Made by a program: the position numbers and the translations under genes
Part shown: positions 57,968 to 64,000 of the stretch, piece by piece
Position numbering within the stretch: position 1 is the first letter of the stretch
Layout: each line of letters starts with the position of its first letter
Assembly (NCBI RefSeq): GCF_029784135.1
Contig: NC_073746.1
Span: forward strand, 11,467,475 to 11,531,474
Reading direction: 5' to 3'
Source: Toxorhynchites rutilus septentrionalis
Taxonomy: Eukaryota > Arthropoda > Insecta > Diptera > Culicidae
Length of the DNA: 64,000 bases
Notes under the pieces: generated by a model
The model's input: only the letters and a program-made list of their open reading frames with translations
What the model was told of the DNA's origin: nothing
The model's database searches: none

Positions 57968-59435
57968 TTACCAACGTTTATTGAACACAGGTTGTTTTTG
58001 GCATTATTCAAAGATACGTATTGGCTTCGTACAAGATCGTTGGCTTTTCCTCGGATACCATAAGTATTTAGTTTTTTAATAATATTTTGTGATCAATTGT
58101 ATCAAATTGTATTATTTCATCCACAACTTCAGTGATGGCAGTTGTAGTGCTACATCCACCCTTGAATCCATATTGAAGCTTATAGAAAACATGGGTTTTA
58201 TTCAGAAACTCTAGAAATCTCTTCACAAGCAATTTTTCAATTATTTTATTTTCTACAGATAGTGATGAAATGGGTCTGTAATAATTCGGATTTGTAGAAC
58301 CACCGGATTTAAAAATTGGCACTTTCAGGCACCTTGGATAAATCCCCATAGACAGCATTTTATTGAATATATCTGAACAAATAATTGTACCTCAACTTGA
58401 GTTGAGGGAAACAAAAATATCGTATTACGGACGGGTTGGAAATTCATAAGGGAATTAGACTGATTTGGGGTTTTTCTTTTGAACGTCCTAGAATAGAATT
58501 TGTTTTTTTTTTTCCACATATTGGATTGGTTCGTACCGTTCAACATTTGTTCTAAGTATACTTTTTTACAATTTCATTTTTCAACCTGTGTCTTCTTCGA
58601 TACGTGATTTAGCAATTCTCGTAGATGAGAGTCGCTAGGCCGTCTTTTTAATTCCTTTAAATATCGATTTTTGATTTTTGTCAATTTCCATAGATCGTAG
58701 GTCATCCATCCATAATTGCCCTTAGTATTGACCTCTACCGAGATGGCTCTGGAACATTCCAATAGTATCGAGTTGTATGTCGACGAGATATTAGCAAGAC
58801 ACTCGTCAACATTCTCTCCGCAAGTCACTGTATTTGAGAAATTAGAGAAGCATGCGTTCAGTTTATTGTGATCAATTATTGTTTTATTCAATTTAATTTT
58901 CGCTTCGGGACCATGCATTTTGAACGACGACACCATCAGTGAATGGTCACTGAGATTGGAAAACACAGTATCGTTGCGAATGTTCGGCGCGTCTATAATT
59001 TTACACACAACATGGTCTACGATGTTATTACTTGCTGTGCGTGTGGTGAATGTATTTGAACACAAGAAACCTAAATGATTGAAGAAGGTTGCTATAACGT
59101 AACACAGTATTATTATTAGACAGATTCACAGAAACCTTTATGTCACTCACAATAAAAAATTGTCTTTGTTTTGACGAGTTTAGTCTATTCTCTAAGAAGT
59201 CATAAAATGTATTAAAGTCAAACCAAGGTGGACGATACACAGTTAAAACATCGAAAAATTGAGTATTTATTGAAAGTTCTATTTGTATATAGTGAAATCC
59301 ATCAAAGTTTTGGTTGTCAATAATTTTATGTTTGATTGAATCTAGGCCTCCAGCGGATACATCACTGCAAGAAAAAATTGCTTTGTATCTCACAATGTTA
59401 TAAAGGCAACAAAATACGGCTTTAAGCCAGTTCTC

Positions 59436-59705
59436 TTCTTCTTCTTCTTATATGGCACTAACGTTCCTAGAGGAACTCCGCCGTCTCAACGTAGCATTAC
59501 TTGCGTCATTTTCATTAGTACTTAGTTGAGATTTCTATGCCAAATAACACGCCTTGAATGCATTCTGAGTGGCAAGCTCTAGAATACGCGTGACCACAGT
59601 GCAAGTCAGAGGAAATTTCTTTGAAGAAAAATTTCCCCGACCAGAACGGGAATCGAACCCGAACCCCCGGCATGTTAGGTTTGACGCTAACCACTCGGCC
59701 ACGGG
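59436..59705 (-). mobile_element. tRNA-derived SINE inserted in the LINE endonuclease
   Basis: Duplications AGCCAGTTCTC at 59425-59435 and 59706-59716. On the minus strand the head is tRNA-like (TGGCCGAGTGGTTAGCGTC A box, GGTTCGATTCCCG B box) and the tail is a GAA repeat. The + strand tRNA-like complement spans about 59640-59705. Removing it rejoins the LINE endonuclease frame. The tRNA-like part lacks a proper 3' acceptor end, so it is not a tRNA gene. Confidence 0.85.
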
Positions 59706-59835
59706 AGCCAGTTCTCACCAATCACTATTACATCTAAGGACACTTGACACTGATTTAGAAACAAATTTATATTGTCAAATTTATTTAGGTCATTTATTCC
59801 ACGAGCATTTCATTGAAGTATTTTGAGATAGTCAC

Positions 59836-60445
59836 CATCAATATTTTTTATAACTAATATTGAAGTCATTTACGAGTTTTTACCCTCACACAACTATTTT
59901 GCTATATATTTCCTGAAAATTTCGCTAAAGCTAACAATTTTTGACAAATCTTTGATTTCACTTCCGCAGAAAACATGTTACTCTATTGCATAGAACACAT
60001 ATTCATAATTGAAGAATAAATTCACATTCATAATTTATACTTTAAAAGTGTGTTTATTTCACCAGAAAATCTATTGTAATTCTGAACGCTCAATGTCGTC
60101 AAAACGATATGACATTAAATCATTTTGGGGCTACAAAGGTACGGTGTCGACATCTTTGAAAATTTAGAATGATACTGAAGCAATCAAAAAGGCAGTTTTA
60201 AATTGTTGATGAATCAAAGAAAATAATTGCAAAATATTTTTTTCATCCGTCACTAAAGGCCATTAGAAGGACAAAAAAAAGTTTTGAAAATGCAATTAGA
60301 AACCCTTATCAGGAACAATTTACGTTTAAGATCCTTTCATTGATTGCAATAAACCTCCCAGATTGTTGATGAGGATGTTCATTTCACAAATGAAAATTAA
60401 TTTCTTCTTAGTAGCCACATTGGTTGCTCGTTCGCTTAGGGGCTG
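59836..60445. other. Intron sequence without recognised features
   Basis: No supported gene or boundary. Confidence 0.4.
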
Positions 60446-61082
60446 TACACTAGGGTGCCAATGGAAATGGTCATCTCTATTATCAAAAAGTTACCTCAAA
60501 AAAGATGTTCACCACCTCGAAAAAACATCCTATGCCAAATATTAGCTCAATCGGACTTCAGGGAGAGTGGCGCAAAGCGGTCAAAGTTTGAGTTTTTTGA
60601 AAATCGAAAAATCACCCAAGGGGGGAGTAAAGGAAATCGGGGTTTTCGAAAAAAAAAATTGTTGATGCCAAATGTCTTAAAATTGCATAAAACGTCGAGA
60701 TCTAGTGTCATTTCGAAAATTTTTTCGACAAATCAACACTCTGGAACTTAGTTTTTTTTTGACGTGGGACTACGTCTAACCAGAATATATGGAGGGTAAA
60801 ATGAAAACCTAAACACAGAACATGCAGGAAAAAATGAAAGATTTCGAATGCTTATAGCTCGAACATTTCGTACTGGATAGGAGAGATGTTTGCATCACTT
60901 GATAGGGAATATTTCTACGCATCTCTCGCAACTAACAAAATGTTGTTTTTCATTAGATAAACAACTGAATAACTGTAAAATATTAGGCGTTATCTAAATG
61001 CCCTAACTGCATCGTTTTGATTGGCCCGATTTACGGTTTCTCTAACACAGCCATCAAAACCAAGCAGCCTTGGGGAAATCGG

Positions 61083-61160
61083 CATTGCAAATACATGAAA
61101 GAGCCTAGAGGCGAATGAACTGAAAAGTTTAAACCCTCTTAAAGCCAAAAAGAAGAAGAA
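61083..61160 (+). mobile_element. Short retroelement tail in the tandem repeats
   Basis: AGAGGCGAATGAACTGAAAA through GCCAAAAAGAAGAAGAAGAA, also present near 33920 and as a complement at 48331-48395. The flanks ACATGAAAG and ACACGAAAG may be a diverged target duplication. Confidence 0.55.
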
Positions 61161-61199
61161 GAACACACGAAAGTAGGGGGAGCTTTTGTTCCCCCCGAA

Positions 61200-61510
61200 A
61201 TGTGTTCCCTAATAGAGATTTCTAAACCAAGGTGCCTGGAGAAATCGGTATTTCAAATTCATGCAAGTCGGGGGTATTTTTGTTCCGACTGGAATGCGTT
61301 TCCCTAACACAGACTTCAAATCCATGGAGCGTGGGGAAATCGGCATTGCGAATTCATACAAATCGGGGGTATTTTTGTTCCGATTGAAATGTGTTTCCCT
61401 AACACAAACTCCAAAACCGAGGTTTCTGGGGAAATCGGCACTGCAAATAAATGCAAACTGCGAGTACTTTTGTCCTCGCTTGCCTTTGTGCAGAGTGGAA
61501 TATGTCACAT
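61200..61510 (+). repeat. Tandem repeat of about 100-110 bp units
   Basis: Three units share TGTGTTTCCCTAACACAGAC, GGGGAAATCGGCATTGC and CGGGGGTATTTTTGTTCCGA. They are related to the tandem units at 36211-36850 in copy A. Confidence 0.7.
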
Positions 61511-62951
61511 GATCTTCTAAACTTAGGAATCTGGGAAAATCGTGCAGACACTAGAAGCGAATGAACTTCCCAGTTTCAAGCAAATTCGAGATTCGAGAAA
61601 TTTGTACACTTTTGGGATGTAAACTTCAGAGGGAAATGTAAAATAAAATAATTGTTTGATAATTTTTTTTGTCTTTATTGGAAAGATTTTCAGCCTTAGG
61701 CTGGTTCATCAAACGTTTGATAATTCTTCCGTACATATATTTTGTTCTAGTCATCATACCAAACGTAAAAGGTCCGTCATTAAATTTACTTGTAACGAAG
61801 AACAATCAATCACAATAAATGAATTGACTTTACATGGCATTTGTTAATTTTTTTCACTCACAGAGCAAATATATTGAACTCAATTGAATTTGGAAACTGT
61901 TTCATTCAATCAAGAATTTAATCAACACAAACGAATGATTGCTAAGCTAAGGTAGTTCCACGTCAACCTTGCGGTTATATCATAGATATAACCCACTTAT
62001 TTTTTTGGAATACGAAAGAAACGTATGGTTTTGGGTACCAATAAAAATAGTTATCTCGATTTTTCATTCGGAACTTGCTGCGAAATGTTGATTTGCACGA
62101 TAATATACCCTTTGCAAAATATTAGCTCATTCGAACTTCATTTATTAGTTTCACAGACGTAAAAATTTGGGTTTTTTTTTGAAAAACGAAAAATCACCGA
62201 AAATCGGGGTTTTCAAAAAAAAAATTGGTGGTGCCAAATGTCTTAAAATTTCATTACTCGTCGAGATTTACTGTTATCTCGAAAAAAAAATTTCGTAAAA
62301 AAAAATTTTTTTGGCGCTTTGTCGTCTTTCCGTCTGAAAAGTCGAATTTTAACAGAACATTTTTTAGATAACTGTAAATCTCGATGTGTCATGCAATATT
62401 AAGACATTTGGCATTAAAAATTTTTTTTTTTGTGATTTTTCGGTTTTCTAAAAACTCAAATTTTATCGTCTGCAACACTAATAAATGAAGTTCGATTGAG
62501 CTAATATTTTGCATAGGGTATATTATCGTGCAAATCAACATTTCGCAAAAAGTTTCGAATGAAAAATCGAGATAATTATTTTTATTGGCGCTTAAAACCA
62601 TATGTTTCGTCTCGTACTCCGAAAAAAAAGCTAAGTCCCAGAGTGTCGATTTTTGATAAAAAAAAAATTTCGAGATGATACTAGATCTCGACGACGACGA
62701 TCTCGTCAATTTTAAGACATTTGGCATCAATTTTGTTTTCGAAAACCCCGATTTCCTTCCCAAGGGGGTAGGGTCATTGTTCGATTTTCAAAAAACTCAA
62801 ACTTTGACCGCTTTGCGCCACTCTCCCTTAAGTCCGATTGAGCTGAGATTTCGCATAGGGTGTTTTTCGAGGCGGTAAACAGTTTGTATAGGGTAACTTT
62901 TTGAAATTTCAGGGTAAATTTTTCTCATACATTCATTAGTACCCTACTGTA

Positions 62952-64000
62952 CACTTACCTCGTGAACAGAAAAAGTATGATTCTAGACTCCCCCCTCCTT
63001 CTCCGTGGACAAGCGTGGACTTTTTCATACCCCTCACCCTGTTGTCAACGTGGACATTTTCCTTATTTTAATAGAATAAATGAGGAAATGGCTGAATTGC
63101 GCATAGTTTATTTTGTTCTAAATTTCACCAGCTGTACCCTGCCACGCTTCATTGTGGCACATTGAGGTTCTATGGCAGTGAAATGAGTAGCAAAACATAG
63201 CATATTTTTCGTATGAATTTAATTTTGAAATAATGGGGTCTGTGATGATATAAAGGCTATTTAGTTTGCCAATACGGAAATGCGCAATATACATTCGAAC
63301 AATCCGCATCCGACGCGACTTTCTTTGCGCCCATGCATTAGTCGTGTAAAAAAATAATAATAAGTGTATATGACATTACAATGTGTTTTTGTGATCGATT
63401 CAAAGACTTCAAATTATATTCCTAGATCCTGTAAAAGTTGTCTACAAACTTAAACTGAGGTATCACACTTTCTTCCGCTGATATCTCATCTAGATATACT
63501 TTCGCGGAGCATGTTAACGCTTCTTTGGAGCACGTTTTGAATAATTTTGTTCCATACTTTGGCGAAAAGTAGTTCGGAACCGATCCCTCCGTTCCCCTAT
63601 AATTGCTTTATCGCTTGTCTCTCTGGTTATTTTCGTGCTACTGACCGTCGAATTTGAGTCCCACAAGAAACTTAGGCCGTCCGCGCGGGTCAACTGAAAA
63701 CCAACTTCAACTTGACGAAGGTTGAAAGCATTTGGAATTGAATGGGAGTTGGCACACGGGGCAACCAGTTGACAAGGTTGAATCAACCTGTTGGAAGCAA
63801 CCTAGCATGTCGAGTTGTCGCTGTTTGAGGTTATAATTTATTTATTTATTTATTTATTTCCATCTAGCTTGATGCCTTAATGAAATGTTTCATGATGAGG
63901 AAAAGCCCTTTCGAGTTAACGTACTCATGAGGGCATAAAAACCTCATATCTTTTCGTGTTTGAAAAACAATAAAATAACAATAAATTTACAATAAACGGT
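62952..64000. other. Intron sequence at the window end
   Basis: No supported gene. The open frame at 63514-63786 has no domain. An (ATTT)n microsatellite lies at 63836-63859. Confidence 0.45.
63834..63860. repeat. (ATTT)n microsatellite
   Basis: About six units of TTTA. Confidence 0.9.

Larger units (their letters stand above)
57444..59760 (-). pseudogene. LINE endonuclease/reverse transcriptase relic
   Basis: CQVSLDVIVIGENWL (with the Glu of the endonuclease ITE motif region) lies left of the SINE at 59717-59760. VLTVYRPPWFDFNTFYDFL and SNLSDHSLMVSSF (catalytic SDH) follow. LKVPIFKSGGSTNPNYYRPI then SSLSVENKIIEKLL and YGFKGGCSTTTAI belong to RT fingers. The next recognisable part is VKHFKYLGVLLDVNLSWKYH and NFYFACIHSQLQYGIIVW, beyond the missing YxDD motif. 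Pattern and lack of an RNase H domain fit CR1/L2-like clades. Multiple stops and frame shifts; inactive. Confidence 0.75.
57444..59835 (-). mobile_element. APE-type non-LTR retrotransposon, deleted and interrupted
   Basis: Minus-strand order: endonuclease N-terminal part (about 59835-59717, interrupted by a SINE, then 59424-58574), reverse-transcriptase start (58358-58068), then the RT C-terminal part (57834-57444). The catalytic middle of RT is absent, and a 130-bp mariner end sits at the gap. The junction with the piggyBac element at 57444 has no poly-A, as in CR1/L2-type LINEs. Confidence 0.75.
60761..61997 (+). mobile_element. Hairpin-ended repeat family, copy C
   Basis: Starts with GACGTGGGACTACGTC (60761-60776) directly after a T run and ends with CAACCTTGC and the perfect hairpin GGTTATATC-ATA-GATATAACC (61973-61993). 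It interrupts the left arm of the foldback, so both edges are defined: about 1.24 kb. The interior is a diverged relative of copy A. Confidence 0.65.
60448..62949. mobile_element. TA-flanked foldback element, left arm split by an insertion
   Basis: TA at 60446-60447 and 62950-62951; ends CACTAGGGTGCC and (complement) CAGTAGGGTACT. The left arm is 60448-60760 plus 61998-62300, the right arm is 62380-62949. Pairing examples: ATCGGACTTCAGGGAGAGTG (60553) with its near complement at 62816-62838, and TTGATTTGCACGATAATATA (62091) with its complement at 62524-62540. Arm pairing continues across the insertion point into the T/A run. No protein is encoded. Confidence 0.65.
45035..64000 (+). other. Intron 2 of the host gene (continues past the window)
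   Basis: Starts at GTAAGC. No downstream exon with a phase-matched acceptor, donor and conserved coding content was found, so the intron probably exceeds 18.9 kb. It is transposon-rich from 46.2 kb on. Confidence 0.55.

Noticed and set aside
59640..59705. Possible tRNA gene on the minus strand
   Set aside because: Part of a SINE with 11-bp target duplications.

Overview
The window is animal nuclear DNA: AT-rich, mostly non-coding, with spliced coding exons carrying insect-style CAG/CAA and AAT/AAC repeats, and packed with decayed DNA transposons and non-LTR retrotransposon pieces. Three copies of a Tc1/mariner transposon with a DD37E catalytic triad (ITmD37E, a group described from mosquitoes), with tRNA-derived SINEs, piggyBac, PIF/Harbinger, hAT and Helitron-like elements, suggest a culicid mosquito, probably an Aedes-type genome. 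The species call is inference.

Only one host gene is supported. It lies on the + strand: a first coding exon (888-1275) and a second coding exon (44873-45034) share splice phase 1 and are separated by a 43.6 kb intron. The exons encode an N-terminal, low-complexity (poly-Q, Asn-rich, Ser/Gly-rich) segment of a protein I could not name. A second intron starts at 45035 and runs past the window end; no further exon was recognised. Everything else lies in these two introns.

Intron 1, left part (2.2-11.4 kb): a composite Helitron-like element holding a second Helitron and a LINE RNase H fragment, half of a long foldback element with two nested insertions, a tRNA-derived SINE with an 11-bp target duplication, and a degenerate mariner. 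Centre (15-36 kb): three mariner-type remnants, a PIF/Harbinger element (20033-24847) carrying a fragment of the host chaperone gene Hsp90 and four later insertions, a foldback, a mariner with an internal inversion, a hAT transposase relic and TTAA-flanked piggyBac-type elements. Right part (35.8-43 kb): two copies of a hairpin-ended repeat family without a recognisable transposase, a SINE, nested pogo/Tigger-like elements and the best preserved ITmD37E copy.

Intron 2 (45-64 kb): two more Helitrons, a third ITmD37E, a piggyBac relic abutted by an APE-type LINE that itself holds a SINE and a mariner fragment, and a foldback whose left arm is split by a third copy of the hairpin-ended family. 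No intact transposase was found, so the region looks like a graveyard of layered insertions. The order of events can be read from target duplications and interrupted repeats. No rRNA, CRISPR, virus-like or toxin gene was seen.
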